64,000 nt of DNA from an uncultured Desulfosporosinus sp. (GCA_927405585.1 CAKMJS010000011.1:1-64000), one strand, 5' to 3'. Positions 41,662-51,268 are shown, counted from the stretch's first letter. Notes: generated from the sequence alone by a model not told the origin. Made by a program: numbers and translations.

Positions 41662-42651
41662 ATGACAATAGCCCCTTTGGTAGAGCTACGTGCCATTAAA
41701 AAACATTATGTTATAAATAAGAGCTTTCTTGAGAAGGTTGCCGGAGCAAAAAAACAGATCATTAAAGCGGTTGATGGTGTGGATTTGCAGATTTTCAATG
41801 GCGAGATCTTAGGTTTAGTGGGCGAAAGTGGTTGCGGTAAGTCAACCTTAGGCCGAACGATTCTCCAGTTGCACAGAGCAACAGCAGGAGAGATATATTT
41901 TGAAGGAAAGTGTATTAATCATTTAAAAGGCCATGATTTGCGTAAATTTCGCCAAGATGCTCAAATCATCTTTCAGAATCCCTACTCATCATTAAATCCC
42001 CGTAAATCGGTAAGGCAGATCCTGTCGTTAGCGCTCCGCTCCAGGGGCCTTAAGGATTCCCTTGAACAGGAACGAGAAATCCGCCATCTGTTGAGCAGTG
42101 TGGGCTTGGCAGAACGGCAAATTGATAATTACCCTCATCAATTTAGTGGCGGGCAGCGCCAGAGGATTGGTATTGCCAGGGCCTTAGCTATGAAACCCCG
42201 GTTTATTGTTGCGGATGAACCAGTTTCAGCACTAGATGTTTCGGTTCAGGCTCAGATTATTAATTTATTGGAAGAACTACAGCAGGAGTATAAGCTAACT
42301 TATCTCTTCGTAGCCCATGATTTAAGTGTAATTCACTATATTAGCGATAGAGTGGCGGTGATGTACTTAGGTAAGGTTGTGGAAATTGCCAAAACTGAAG
42401 AATTATTTAATAATCCGAGACACCCTTATACGCAGGCTTTAATATCGGCAATTCCCAGCGTAGATAAGGAACGAAGAAAAAACCGAATTATTCTAGAGGG
42501 AACGGTTCCAACCCCTTTGAATCCCCCATCCGGTTGCGCCTTTCATACGCGTTGCTTTTTGAAACTTGGGCAGATTTGTGAGACCAAAACACCAGAGTTG
42601 ATTTACGATTCTATGGGTAATGGTGTTGCATGTCATTATGTTAAAGCCTGA
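41662..42651 (+). CDS. Dpp/Opp-type ABC ATPase, subunit F
   Basis: The 329-residue partner ATPase has Walker A GESGCGKSTLGRTIL (about residue 54), signature FSGGQRQRIGIARALA (about 156), Walker B FIVADEPVSALDVS and the C-terminal CAFHTRCFLKLGQIC block. I choose ATG 41662 with the GGGGAGGTGAAAGAGG site; the TTG at 41641 overlaps that site. It is the last gene of the transporter set. A 9-bp inverted repeat follows before the AtuA gene. Confidence 0.91.
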   Translation: MTIAPLVELRAIKKHYVINKSFLEKVAGAKKQIIKAVDGVDLQIFNGEILGLVGESGCGKSTLGRTILQLHRATAGEIYFEGKCINHLKGHDLRKFRQDAQIIFQNPYSSLNPRKSVRQILSLALRSRGLKDSLEQEREIRHLLSSVGLAERQIDNYPHQFSGGQRQRIGIARALAMKPRFIVADEPVSALDVSVQAQIINLLEELQQEYKLTYLFVAHDLSVIHYISDRVAVMYLGKVVEIAKTEELFNNPRHPYTQALISAIPSVDKERRKNRIILEGTVPTPLNPPSGCAFHTRCFLKLGQICETKTPELIYDSMGNGVACHYVKA

Positions 42652-42664
42652 TATTTTATTTGGT

Positions 42665-42696
42665 TCAACTGGTTACTACCAGCTACTACCAGTTGA
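42665..42696. promoter_or_regulatory. Inverted repeat, candidate GntR operator
   Basis: TCAACTGGT (42665-42673) and ACCAGTTGA (42688-42696) are perfect inverted arms 14 bp apart. The left arm region AACTGGTTA is shared with the operator before the GntR/UTRA gene (35861). It precedes the AtuA gene. Confidence 0.5.
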
Positions 42697-42741
42697 TACT
42701 AATTTCTACAACTAGAATTATTTCGAAAGGAGTTAAAATTA

Positions 42742-44109
42742 ATGAAAAAGGAATTAACGTTTCTATGTCCCAACGGCCACCTTGGTTTCGCCCCGACTAA
42801 AGAGGGAAGTTTCTATCTGGGGGTCCAGGAAAAACCAGACTATATTCTATGTGATTCCGGTAGCGACGATATTGGTCCCGGCCCTTTAGGATCTGATATT
42901 TGTGCGAGCATGAAATCAACACAAATTCACGATATTGAACTGATGTTTGTAGAAGCCCGGAAACTCGGTGTTCCAATGATTATCGGGTCAGCGGGGGATA
43001 CAGGGAGTAATAGCAAAGTTGATATGTATGTAGATATTATTAAAGACTTGGCCATAAAACATGATGTTCCAAAGTTTAAGCTAGGCTATTTTTATTCTGA
43101 AGTTGATAAGCAATACTTGTTTACTAAAATGGACAAGGGAGAGAAGATTGAAGGGCTGGACGGTCGTAGTGATTTAACGAGAGAAGAGCTTGAAAAGACA
43201 GATCGCATCGTTGCTGTCGCAGGGGTCCATCCATATATTAAACTTTTAGAAATGGGCGCCGACGTTATCATAGGTGGGCGTTCAAGCGATGCCGTAATTT
43301 TTGCAGCTCCAGCGATTCAACAAGGTTTTTCCGAAGATTTAGCGTATTACTTAGGCAAAGTATTAGAATGTGCTTCGTTTTGCGCAGAACCCTATGGCGG
43401 CAAGGAATCAATCTTAGGCACGATTAGTGAAAATGATGTCAAGGTTAAAGCAATGCTACCTGAACAGAGATGTACTGTTGCTTCGGTAGCAGGACATGCA
43501 ATGTATGAAAGAAGCAATCCATTTTTTGAGTATGTAGCTGGTGGATTGCTCGATATGACGCATTGTAACTATGAACAGTATGATGAAAAGACAACAAGGA
43601 TAACAGGTCCAAAATTTGTCCCAATCGATGGGAGAGTAAAAGTTAAATTAGAGGGAGCCGGCAAAGTTGGAGAGCGATTTGTTGGAATCGCCGCAATTCG
43701 TGATCCTTATTCGATTAAGAATGTTGATAAAATGATCGAATGGGCTAAAAGTCAGGTTCGCGAGGCATTCGGTGATACTGGATACGAGCTTCATTATATA
43801 GTTTATGGCAAAAATGGAGTTATGGGCGATATGGAACCCGTGAAAGAAATCAAATCACATGAACTCTGTATAGTTGTACAAGGCGTTGCTCCAACGAAAC
43901 AAATGGCTGAGGAGGTCACGCTAACAGGTACTCGCCAGTTGTTTTATTCACGACTCCCAGAAGTTAAAGGCACAGCCGGTTCAGTTGCATTCATTTTGGA
44001 CGAAGTTATTCAAGCTTCAGCTGCGTATATGTGGACTTTAGATCATACCGTTGAGGTTGACGACCCCATGGAACTCTTTCCAGTCAATATGATTGAAATT
44101 GGAAGGTAA
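42742..44109 (+). CDS. AtuA-family protein (DUF1446-like)
   Basis: The 455-residue protein resembles the acyclic terpene utilisation AtuA family. The telling segments are DYILCDSGSDDIGPGPLG (about residue 32), PMIIGSAGDTGSNSKVDMY (about 76), ADVIIGGRSSDAVIFAAPAI (about 173) and AEPYGGKESILGTI. Its biochemical role is unknown; in Pseudomonas AtuA is encoded with citronellol/geranyl-CoA catabolism genes. None of those partners are here. The DUF4387 gene follows after 27 bp, a pairing often seen for this family. Context suggests catabolism of the solute imported by the upstream ABC transporter. Confidence 0.78.
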   Translation: MKKELTFLCPNGHLGFAPTKEGSFYLGVQEKPDYILCDSGSDDIGPGPLGSDICASMKSTQIHDIELMFVEARKLGVPMIIGSAGDTGSNSKVDMYVDIIKDLAIKHDVPKFKLGYFYSEVDKQYLFTKMDKGEKIEGLDGRSDLTREELEKTDRIVAVAGVHPYIKLLEMGADVIIGGRSSDAVIFAAPAIQQGFSEDLAYYLGKVLECASFCAEPYGGKESILGTISENDVKVKAMLPEQRCTVASVAGHAMYERSNPFFEYVAGGLLDMTHCNYEQYDEKTTRITGPKFVPIDGRVKVKLEGAGKVGERFVGIAAIRDPYSIKNVDKMIEWAKSQVREAFGDTGYELHYIVYGKNGVMGDMEPVKEIKSHELCIVVQGVAPTKQMAEEVTLTGTRQLFYSRLPEVKGTAGSVAFILDEVIQASAAYMWTLDHTVEVDDPMELFPVNMIEIGR

Positions 44110-44136
44110 AAAAGTAATTATTAAGGAGATGCAAGC

Positions 44137-44460
44137 ATGAAAACTAAAACACTGAATGATTTAGCTAAAACAATACGAAGTAAAAATGCGGGTACTGATA
44201 AGATTACCTTCGATATTATTTTTAGGGAAAAAGAAAATTATGAATTAGTTAAAAATAGCGGAGTTATCAACAAAAAGCTTATTGGTCAAATATACGGAAT
44301 AGAGGAAAAAGAAATTTGTGATTTCGTGGAGTATGATCCGGCATATGCAATAAAATTTACAATCTATCGCAAAAAACCAAGTGGTAGTGCAGGAGAGACA
44401 GATATTTTCGGTTGCCAGCAATATCCCCCCTTACTTGATATTGAAATTCCGGTAGAATAA
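44137..44460 (+). CDS. DUF4387 protein
   Basis: This 107-residue protein of the DUF4387 family begins with LNDLAKTIRSKNAGTDKITFDIIF, the conserved N-terminal block, and ends with DIFGCQQYPPLLDIEIP. Members occur beside or fused to AtuA-like proteins, which fits the gene just upstream. Function is unknown; a small subunit of an AtuA complex is the obvious idea. TAAGGAGATG precedes the ATG. The next gene begins 1 bp after the stop codon. Confidence 0.8.
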   Translation: MKTKTLNDLAKTIRSKNAGTDKITFDIIFREKENYELVKNSGVINKKLIGQIYGIEEKEICDFVEYDPAYAIKFTIYRKKPSGSAGETDIFGCQQYPPLLDIEIPVE

Positions 44461-44461
44461 T

Positions 44462-45214
44462 ATGAAACCAATCATTGGGATTAACTGTTCTTTCCATAAT
44501 GAAAATGATCCCTTGCTGAATAAGCTCTGTCTGGCGGAGATTTATGTGCAAGCAGTAATGAAAACCGGGGGTATTCCGATCCTCCTGCCCATTGTGGAAG
44601 GAGAGGATAATATCTGGGCTATGCTTGATAAAATTGATGGTTTGCTCATGAGTGGGGGCGGGGGACTGTCATCGCAATTCGCAAATAGTGAGAGGATACC
44701 GAGTTTGGCAGAACAAAGCCCCGCCCGTCATAAATTTGATCTTCAACTGGTCAAATTGGCTTTACAAAGGGATCTGCCAATTCTGGGGATATGCCGAGGT
44801 CATCAAACGATCAATGAAGCAGCTGGCGGGACGTTACACTTGTCCTTGACTGGACTAACCAAGCAGAATCATAAGCAGGATAGTTCAGATGATCAGGTGT
44901 GCCATGAGATTGTATTGGAGCCCAGCTCGCTGATTGCATCCTTGTTAGGGGTTAACACAATCGGAGTCAATAGCATCCATCGTCAGGCAGTTGCGGAACT
45001 AGCCCCGGGTTTCCGAGCAGTGGCCTATGCTGATAATCAGATCATTGAAGCATATGAAAGCGAACGACACACTTTTGTGATGGGCTGTCAATTTCATCCG
45101 GAGTCTTTAATGCTCGGTGATGTGCGGTTCGCTCGGGTTTACGAAGCATTTGTGGAAGCGGCAACGAAGTTTTCGTCTAGGAAGGTTGTCACTTCGATAT
45201 CACCAAATATGTAG
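44462..45214 (+). CDS. Gamma-glutamyl-GABA hydrolase-like amidotransferase (peptidase C26)
   Basis: The 250 residues form a class I glutamine amidotransferase-like hydrolase. The nucleophile Cys lies in GICRGHQTINEAAGG (about residue 107), and the partner His/Glu lie in CQFHPESLML near 220. The family includes PuuD, which cleaves gamma-glutamyl-GABA. The ATG follows the DUF4387 stop codon by a single base. This suggests that the imported solute contains a gamma-glutamyl amide or related bond, consistent with a peptide/opine-type transporter upstream. Confidence 0.87.
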   Translation: MKPIIGINCSFHNENDPLLNKLCLAEIYVQAVMKTGGIPILLPIVEGEDNIWAMLDKIDGLLMSGGGGLSSQFANSERIPSLAEQSPARHKFDLQLVKLALQRDLPILGICRGHQTINEAAGGTLHLSLTGLTKQNHKQDSSDDQVCHEIVLEPSSLIASLLGVNTIGVNSIHRQAVAELAPGFRAVAYADNQIIEAYESERHTFVMGCQFHPESLMLGDVRFARVYEAFVEAATKFSSRKVVTSISPNM

Positions 45215-45589
45215 CACCTTAAAAAGGTATTAAACTAAGAAGCCTGCAGTGAAAACTGACAGGCACCTTAGAATACCCTTAATCGAGAGGATTGCAGAAT
45301 GGCATTGGAGGAATTGTTCGTCATCGTTTGTTCGAGACAGCGATTAATCGGGGTCTGATGATAGAATTTTCTCATGGTTAGAGCAGGTTGACCATGTACC
45401 CTTATGAAGTGCTTAAGGAAATGCAGCCAACTCTCTCGTTGTCGTTGTAGCGATAGCAGAATGAAAGAGATCAATCAACAAAGGAGATAGCTACATTTTG
45501 TGAGCTATCTCCTTTTATAGATTGTAATTTTAAGTCTGAATAGGTATGTTGCAATTTGAGTGTATTATTTTATTTATCTGCGATCGAGA
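45215..45589. other. Intergenic region between convergent genes
   Basis: I see no gene here. A reverse-strand frame of 68 codons (45268-45474) has no ribosome site or recognisable domain. The only clear element is the hairpin at 45480-45516. Confidence 0.5.
45480..45516. terminator. Bidirectional terminator hairpin
   Basis: AAGGAGATAGCT (45481-45492) and AGCTATCTCCTT (45503-45514) form a perfect 12-bp stem, flanked by A residues on one side and TT on the other. It serves convergent transcription from both sides. Confidence 0.7.
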
Positions 45590-46402
45590 TTAGCCCTTAA
45601 GAGTGCTATCTTTTAAATCCTTAGGCATTCGGCCTCCAAGAAGTTCGGTTATTCTTCTAGCTGCTTTGGTAACGAGATCAGCGCATATATCCATTGACAG
45701 AGAGTATTGCACCATTCCTACACAACCTATTACATGAATGACCTTACTGTTAACATCAAATACAGGTGCCGCAATCCCAAATACACCAGTTGTATGTTCT
45801 TCAAGGCTTAAAGCATAACCTTTGAGGCGTATTTTTTCTAACTCATACTTGAACTGTTGAAAATTGGTAATAGACTTACTAGTAAATTGTATAAAGCCAA
45901 TTTTTTCGATAAGCTTCTCTGCCACAGCTTCATCTGAAAAAGCCAGATAGCATTTACCGAATGAGGCGCTGGTCAATGGAAACTGTTGCCCGATACTAAC
46001 TGTCACGCGAATTGGCCAATGGGCTTCTTCCTTTGCCACATACATTAAAGAAGTTTCAGAAATAGGTTCGAGCAATACACTAGTTTGTTTGGATTCTGCA
46101 CAAAGCCATTTTAAAACGGGTTGTGTAACCGCCAGATAGTTTGTAAATTCAGAAGCTCTCGCTCCAAGTATTATTAAGTATGAGCCAAGGCTGTAATGCT
46201 TGGTTTCAAGATCATAAAAGACAAAGTGATAATTTTCCAAAGTTTTAAGAGTGCGGTGACAGGTACTTTTGTTGATTGACAAGTTCTTTGAGATATCTGA
46301 CAACGTACTGGTTTTATTCTTATAGCGGCTAAGATATTCAAGAATTCGAATCGCGGATTCGACAGCTGGGACCTCTGATCGATACTCTTCGACATCCATC
46401 AT
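45590..46402 (-). CDS. IclR-family transcriptional regulator
   Basis: This 270-residue regulator has an N-terminal winged helix (about residues 12-75; VESAIRILEYLSRYKNKTSTLSDISKNLSINKSTCHRTLKTLE) and a GAF-like IclR effector domain ending near VTKAARRITELLGG. ATG at 46402 is preferred because GGAGGTAGAT stands directly before it; the longer frame to 46450 lacks a site. It is divergent from the TRAP transporter operon. Two promoters in the window (46531 and 57889) carry the same AAGGAA-N14-TGGAACA element, making both catabolic operons its likely targets. Confidence 0.88.
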   Translation of the reverse strand: MMDVEEYRSEVPAVESAIRILEYLSRYKNKTSTLSDISKNLSINKSTCHRTLKTLENYHFVFYDLETKHYSLGSYLIILGARASEFTNYLAVTQPVLKWLCAESKQTSVLLEPISETSLMYVAKEEAHWPIRVTVSIGQQFPLTSASFGKCYLAFSDEAVAEKLIEKIGFIQFTSKSITNFQQFKYELEKIRLKGYALSLEEHTTGVFGIAAPVFDVNSKVIHVIGCVGMVQYSLSMDICADLVTKAARRITELLGGRMPKDLKDSTLKG

Positions 46403-46823
46403 ATCTACCTCCAAAACAGTTTTCAATAACTCGAGTTCAATTATAAACAAATTTATGAAGTTATGTCAATGGTCGAATTAAATGGAGTATTCAGACTAAA
46501 ATATTAATATTGAAATTTCTGAATATTGTATTGACGTTTAGTTATCAAGAGTGTATCATTATTTAAAATCAAGGAATGGCATACCGAGTGTGGAACAATT
46601 CGGCGATAATTATTATGTTTGGTATTCTAATTGTCTACTTGCAAGAAGTTATTAAGGGGGTGAACGGATGGATTTTAAGTTGAGTGGTTATCCGCCCGAT
46701 TGATTGCAGTTAAAAATTGGACTCAACTAGAGGATTAATAGTTTATGAACGGGAGAGTCCATGCTAATATGCGTAACATATGTATATTTATAACATAAGG
46801 AGATAATTTTAGGAGGTATTAGT
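46403..46823 (+). promoter_or_regulatory. Divergent control region, IclR gene and TRAP operon
   Basis: TTGAAATTTC (46510-46519) lies 21 bp before a TTGACG-N17-TATCAT promoter (46531-46559). AAGGAA-N14-TGGAACA follows at 46571-46597. The same set recurs before the beta-oxidation operon. An 11-codon frame (46668-46703) behind AAGGGGGTGAA lies in the leader. AGGAGG precedes the permease ATG. Confidence 0.6.
46668..46703 (+). CDS. Possible 11-codon leader peptide
   Basis: MDFKLSGYPPD follows an AAGGGGGTGAACGG site in the leader of the TRAP operon. No regulatory structure was recognised around it. It could be chance. Confidence 0.25.
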   Translation: MDFKLSGYPPD

Positions 46824-48731
46824 ATGGGGATTGATATGAAGGATTCAATCACATCTAAATGGGAAAAAGTTGCAACTGTAGTAGCGGTTGCAATGACAAG
46901 TTTTCAAGTCTATACTGCTTTCTTTGGAATTCTTGAATCGACACGTCAACGTTCGGTACATCTATTGTTTGCGTTACTATTAACGTTTCTATTAGTACAA
47001 ATTAATGGGACTAGAACTCACGCGGATCGAAAGGTGCCATGGTACGACATAGGTTTCTTACTTATAGCCCTCTTTACTTATGGGTATGTGGCAATCAACA
47101 ACGAATCAATATCCAGTCGATTATCCTACGTTACTCCTTTATCTAGTCTTCAAATAGTCATTGGAATAGCCGGTATCCTTGTTTTAATGGAGGCAGCCCG
47201 GAGAATTTTAGGTAAAGCTTTTGCGATTATATTAGTGGTATTCGTTCTTTACGCTTTTTTCGGCCAGAATATTCCAGGTATTTTTAATCACAGAGGGTAC
47301 AACATAAGTTGGATCATTGATCATTTGTTTTTTACCAGTGAGGGAATTTTGGGCATTCCACTCGGTGTATCGGCAACCTATATCTTCGTATTTATTCTTT
47401 TTGGTTCTTTTCTGGAACGAACAGGTGCTGGTGACTTCTTTATTCAGATTTCTTTGGCCATGATGGGAAAATATCGTGGAGGACCTGCTAAAACCGCTGT
47501 TGTGGCGAGTGGTTTTATGGGAATGCTTTCCGGCAGTGCTGTAGCTAACGTCGTAACCACAGGTGTCTTTACTATTCCACTCATGAAAAAATTGAAATAC
47601 AAACCTGAGTTTGCTGGAGCTGTAGAAGCCTGTGCTTCAACTGGGGGGCAATTTACACCTCCGATTATGGGAGCAGCGGCTTTTATTATCGCCGAGTTCA
47701 CGGGGGTTCCTTATCTAAAGATTGCTGCAGCAGCGGCGATACCAGCCGTTCTCTATTATGTGAGTATCCTCTTTCAGGTTCATTTCCGAGCAGTTAAAGA
47801 GGGTATAGTTGGGGTGCCTGTGGAAGAATTGCCCAGTGCCCGCAAAGAGTTTCTGAAAGGGTTTCAGTTTATCCTTCCATTTATTGCGATTATTTACTTC
47901 CTGATGGATGGTTATAGTCCCTTGAAAGCTGGACTCTACGCTTCCTTAGTCCTTCTGGCAGTTACATATCTCAGAACACCTAAAGCTATCAAACTCATCG
48001 ATTATTGGAGGGTGTTCGAAGTCTCCGGTAAAACAATTGTGGAGGTTGCCGTGGCAACTGCTTCAGCGGGAATTATTATCGGGATAGTTTCTCTGACGGG
48101 TGTTGGTCTTCGTTTAAGCGCTTTGATCATGGCAGCTGCTGGTGGAAGCCAACTCTTGGCTCTTATCATCACAATGGTTACAGCCATATTTTTGGGCATG
48201 GGGCTTCCTACCGTTGCAGCTTATATCATTCAAGCTGCACTGATCGTTCCAGCTCTAGTGACATTAGGTGTTCCCTTGCTTGCTGCCCATCTCTTTGCTT
48301 TCTATTTTGCCATTATCTCAGCAGTAACTCCCCCAGTTGCCCTTGCTGCCTATGCAGCAGCAGGTATAGCCCATTCAGACGTATCTAAAACAGGCTGGGC
48401 TGCCTTCAAACTTGCCCTCGCTGGGTTTATTATTCCATTCATGTTTGTTTACGGACCTGCGCTACTCTTAAATGGTACTCTAGGGGAAATCATTCTTGCG
48501 GCCGTCGGTGCATTAATTGGAATCTTCGCATTGGCTGCAGCGGTGGAAGGATATCTTCTAATACATGCAAATTGGGTTGAACGAATTCTACTAATAATTT
48601 CTTCCTTAGCGTTAATTAAACAAGGTATTTACACAGATCTCCTTGGATTGGTCCTGTTAGGTACTGTTTTTGCACTACAGAAATATCGAAAGAATGAAAT
48701 CAAGGTTAAGTCGGATACCGTAGATGTTTAG
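46824..48731 (+). CDS. TRAP transporter permease, fused small and large subunits
   Basis: The 635-residue membrane protein is a 4TM/12TM fusion TRAP permease of the TAXI class, with hydrophobic segments from about residue 25 to the end. Conserved blocks include GSFLERTGAGDFFIQISLAMMGKYRGGPAK (about 198) and SGSAVANVVTTGVFTIPLMKK (about 237). CASTGGQFTPPIMGAAAFI (about 271) and ISAVTPPVALAAYAAAGIA (about 500) are also present. It imports an organic acid with cation symport, fed by the TAXI binding protein encoded at 53995. AGGAGG precedes the ATG. It is the first gene of the IclR-linked operon. Confidence 0.93.
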   Translation: MGIDMKDSITSKWEKVATVVAVAMTSFQVYTAFFGILESTRQRSVHLLFALLLTFLLVQINGTRTHADRKVPWYDIGFLLIALFTYGYVAINNESISSRLSYVTPLSSLQIVIGIAGILVLMEAARRILGKAFAIILVVFVLYAFFGQNIPGIFNHRGYNISWIIDHLFFTSEGILGIPLGVSATYIFVFILFGSFLERTGAGDFFIQISLAMMGKYRGGPAKTAVVASGFMGMLSGSAVANVVTTGVFTIPLMKKLKYKPEFAGAVEACASTGGQFTPPIMGAAAFIIAEFTGVPYLKIAAAAAIPAVLYYVSILFQVHFRAVKEGIVGVPVEELPSARKEFLKGFQFILPFIAIIYFLMDGYSPLKAGLYASLVLLAVTYLRTPKAIKLIDYWRVFEVSGKTIVEVAVATASAGIIIGIVSLTGVGLRLSALIMAAAGGSQLLALIITMVTAIFLGMGLPTVAAYIIQAALIVPALVTLGVPLLAAHLFAFYFAIISAVTPPVALAAYAAAGIAHSDVSKTGWAAFKLALAGFIIPFMFVYGPALLLNGTLGEIILAAVGALIGIFALAAAVEGYLLIHANWVERILLIISSLALIKQGIYTDLLGLVLLGTVFALQKYRKNEIKVKSDTVDV

Positions 48732-48767
48732 AGCTATGATTGTGTTGATTTACTAGGGAGGTTATTT

Positions 48768-49448
48768 ATGAAAAAGTTAATAAGCTCGCAAGAGGCCATG
48801 GCACTAATCAAGACGGGAGATACGTTGATGGTCGGAGGGTTCGGCCTCGTGGGCGCCCCTCTTACATTGATCTATGCGCTTGAAAATGCAGAACATGCCA
48901 CCGATTTAACAATCATCAGTAATAACTTAGGGGAGCCAAATAGAGGGTTAGGGAAAATTTTACGTGCAGGGCGGGTCAAAAAAGCTATAGGGTCTTTCTT
49001 TACGAGTAACCCAGACGTTATAGAGTATTTTCAAAAAGGACTTCTAGAAACTCAATTGTTACCCCAAGGTACACTCTCAGAAGCTATACGGGCCGGTGGT
49101 GCAGGAATTGGGGGATTCTATACGAAATCCAGTGCAGGGACGCTTTTATCAGAAAATAAAGAGGTTCGTGAAATTGATGGAGAGCTTTACGTACTTGAAA
49201 AGCCGCTACACGCCAACGTTGCACTGATCCGTGCTTTCAGAGCTGATTCTCTAGGGAATCTAACGTATTATAAATCCACTCGGAACTTTAACCCGATGAT
49301 GGCAACAGCAGCCGACATCGTGATCGCTGAAGTTGATGAGCTTGTAGAAACTGGAGACCTCAATCCAGAAGAGATCATCACTCCCCATGTCTATGTGGAT
49401 TATGTCGTGAGATCGGAGATTAAACTGGGAGGTGCTCGTGTTGGCTAA
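48768..49448 (+). CDS. 3-oxoacid-type CoA transferase, subunit A
   Basis: This 226-residue alpha subunit of a family I CoA transferase (ScoA/AtoD class) begins with the ALIKTGDTLMVGGFGLVGAP block. GGFYTKSSAGTLLSENKEVREIDGELYVLE lies near residue 120. It transfers CoA between a donor such as acetyl- or succinyl-CoA and the imported carboxylate, activating it. GGGAGG precedes the ATG. It overlaps subunit B. The acceptor acid is unknown. Confidence 0.9.
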   Translation: MKKLISSQEAMALIKTGDTLMVGGFGLVGAPLTLIYALENAEHATDLTIISNNLGEPNRGLGKILRAGRVKKAIGSFFTSNPDVIEYFQKGLLETQLLPQGTLSEAIRAGGAGIGGFYTKSSAGTLLSENKEVREIDGELYVLEKPLHANVALIRAFRADSLGNLTYYKSTRNFNPMMATAADIVIAEVDELVETGDLNPEEIITPHVYVDYVVRSEIKLGGARVG

Positions 49449-50109
49449 AGATAGCACCTCACATAAAATTGCTCAACGGGCCGCACAAGAAATCAAACCT
49501 GGGGATTTCGTTAATCTAGGGGTTGGAATACCAACCTTGGTTGCGGACTATTTTCAAAATGATGCTAACACGGTCTTTTTACAAACTGAAAATGGGCAAC
49601 TGGGGGTTGGCCCCTCACCTATGCCGGGGACAGAAGATCTATACCTCGTTAATGCGAGCAAACTACCCGTAACTGAGATGATTGGTGCCTCTTATTTTAG
49701 TAGTGCTGATTCATTCGGGATGATTCGAGGTGGGCATATCGGGGTCGCGATCTTAGGAGTTCTACAGGTCAATCGGTTAGGCCAGATCGCAAACTGGGCC
49801 GTTCCGGGTAAGGCCATCATGGGAGTGGGAGGAGCAATGGATTTACTTGTCGGTGCCAAGAAGATCATTGTTACCACCACGCATATGACGAAAGATGGGA
49901 AACCAAAGATCGTTGATCAATGCAGCTATCCTCTAAGCGGAACCCGAAAAGTTGATCTCATTATTACGGATTATGCCACTTTCTCGGTCGATGAAGAAGG
50001 ACTGATTCTTGAAGAACTAGCCTCTGAGGTAACACTTGAACAAGTTGAGAAGAATACAGATGCTCCCTTTCGCCAAAGTGCAACTCTAAAAATAAGAAGT
50101 CTTGACTAG
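49438..50109 (+). CDS. 3-oxoacid-type CoA transferase, subunit B
   Basis: This beta subunit of 223 residues has the catalytic glutamate in the LQTENGQLGVGPSP block near residue 50. GVGGAMDLLVGAKKIIV lies near 130 and TDYATFSVDEEGL near 180. Several starts are possible; GTG at 49438 is placed best behind GGGAGG, overlapping the subunit A stop. It forms the heteromeric enzyme with the preceding gene. Confidence 0.9.
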   Translation: MLAKDSTSHKIAQRAAQEIKPGDFVNLGVGIPTLVADYFQNDANTVFLQTENGQLGVGPSPMPGTEDLYLVNASKLPVTEMIGASYFSSADSFGMIRGGHIGVAILGVLQVNRLGQIANWAVPGKAIMGVGGAMDLLVGAKKIIVTTTHMTKDGKPKIVDQCSYPLSGTRKVDLIITDYATFSVDEEGLILEELASEVTLEQVEKNTDAPFRQSATLKIRSLD

Positions 50110-50134
50110 GTGAAAGTGAAGAAAAGAGGCATTT

Positions 50135-51196
50135 ATGAAGGCACTAATTAAACCCGATTACGGACCGGGCATGCATATTGAGGAAGTTTCACTTCCAGAG
50201 ATTGGACCTGATGACGTTTTGATTAAGGTTCAAGCAGCGAGTATCTGTGGTAGTGACCTACACATGTACGAAGGCGCCTCTGGCTATGATTGGATTAACG
50301 TTCCTTTGGTACCTGGACATGAGTTTGCAGGAATTATTGCCGAAGTGGGTGATCCAGCCAGTAGTGCACTTTTAGGGAAACGAGTCGTGGTCAATCCATA
50401 TATCTCATGTGGAGAATGTGACGCTTGTTACCGAGGACAGACGAATCTTTGCGATGGAGTCGGCAGCCCTATGGATAAAGTACCTGCCCGTTCACTGACC
50501 TATGGTTTTCGTCAAGACGGAGGAATGGCAGAATACGCTGCGGTAAAAAAGTCGAATGTGCTTTTCTTACCTGAAGAATGCCCGATGGAAATCGCGGGTA
50601 TGCTCGAGGCGATTGGAATAAGTGTTCATGCTATCGAAAGATCCAGCATAAAACCTGGAGATTCAGCAGTGGTTATTGGCCCGGGACCCATTGGTTTAGC
50701 CCTTGTTACAATTTTAGCGAACTATGGACTAAGTTGTTTAATTGTGACCGGCTTACAAGCGGATGAGAAACGTCTGAAACTCGCTCAAACGCTTGGAGCA
50801 ACGGATCTCATCTATGCCGATGCGTGTGATGATGTTGAAGAAGTTCGTCAAATCACTGAAGGGGCAGGCATTGATTTTGTATTTGAAACAAGTGGTTTTG
50901 CGGGAGCAATGAATCGAGGTATTAAAATGCTTCGCAAGGAGGGGGAACTCCTACTTATCGGAATTACAAGTCAACAGACCCACTTGATGACGAATGAGCT
51001 TGTCCGAGGAGAGCTCACGATCAAAGGGGTATATGGTGTAACCCGAAAAACTTTGAAGCGAACTTTGGATATGGCTGCCTCGGGTAAGTATGAGTTTTCA
51101 AAGTTAATTACCTATACGGTGCCTCTAGAAAAGGTTCTGCTCGGATTTGAATACGGAAAAAAAAGAGACGGTGCCAAGGTCATCATAAAACCCTAA
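50135..51196 (+). CDS. Zinc-dependent medium-chain alcohol dehydrogenase
   Basis: The 353-residue enzyme resembles threonine/butanediol/sorbitol dehydrogenases. Catalytic zinc ligands are indicated by SICGSDLHMYEG (about residue 36) and PGHEFAGIIAEVG (about 63). The structural zinc site is CGECDACYRGQTNLC (about 90-104). A Rossmann motif VIGPGPIGLALV follows near residue 178. It probably oxidises a hydroxy group of a pathway intermediate with NAD. It is placed between CoA transferase and 2-oxoacid oxidoreductase genes in the same operon. Confidence 0.88.
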   Translation: MKALIKPDYGPGMHIEEVSLPEIGPDDVLIKVQAASICGSDLHMYEGASGYDWINVPLVPGHEFAGIIAEVGDPASSALLGKRVVVNPYISCGECDACYRGQTNLCDGVGSPMDKVPARSLTYGFRQDGGMAEYAAVKKSNVLFLPEECPMEIAGMLEAIGISVHAIERSSIKPGDSAVVIGPGPIGLALVTILANYGLSCLIVTGLQADEKRLKLAQTLGATDLIYADACDDVEEVRQITEGAGIDFVFETSGFAGAMNRGIKMLRKEGELLLIGITSQQTHLMTNELVRGELTIKGVYGVTRKTLKRTLDMAASGKYEFSKLITYTVPLEKVLLGFEYGKKRDGAKVIIKP

Positions 51197-51268
51197 TAAG
51201 GACTAAAGAATTTTTCTAAGCAGACTAAATACGTTCTGCTCATAAAGCCTGGTTAAGGGAGGACGCTT

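Noticed and set aside
45268-45474. Reverse-strand 68-codon frame between convergent genes
   Set aside because: It has no ribosome site and no recognisable domain. I considered a transposase remnant but could not support it.
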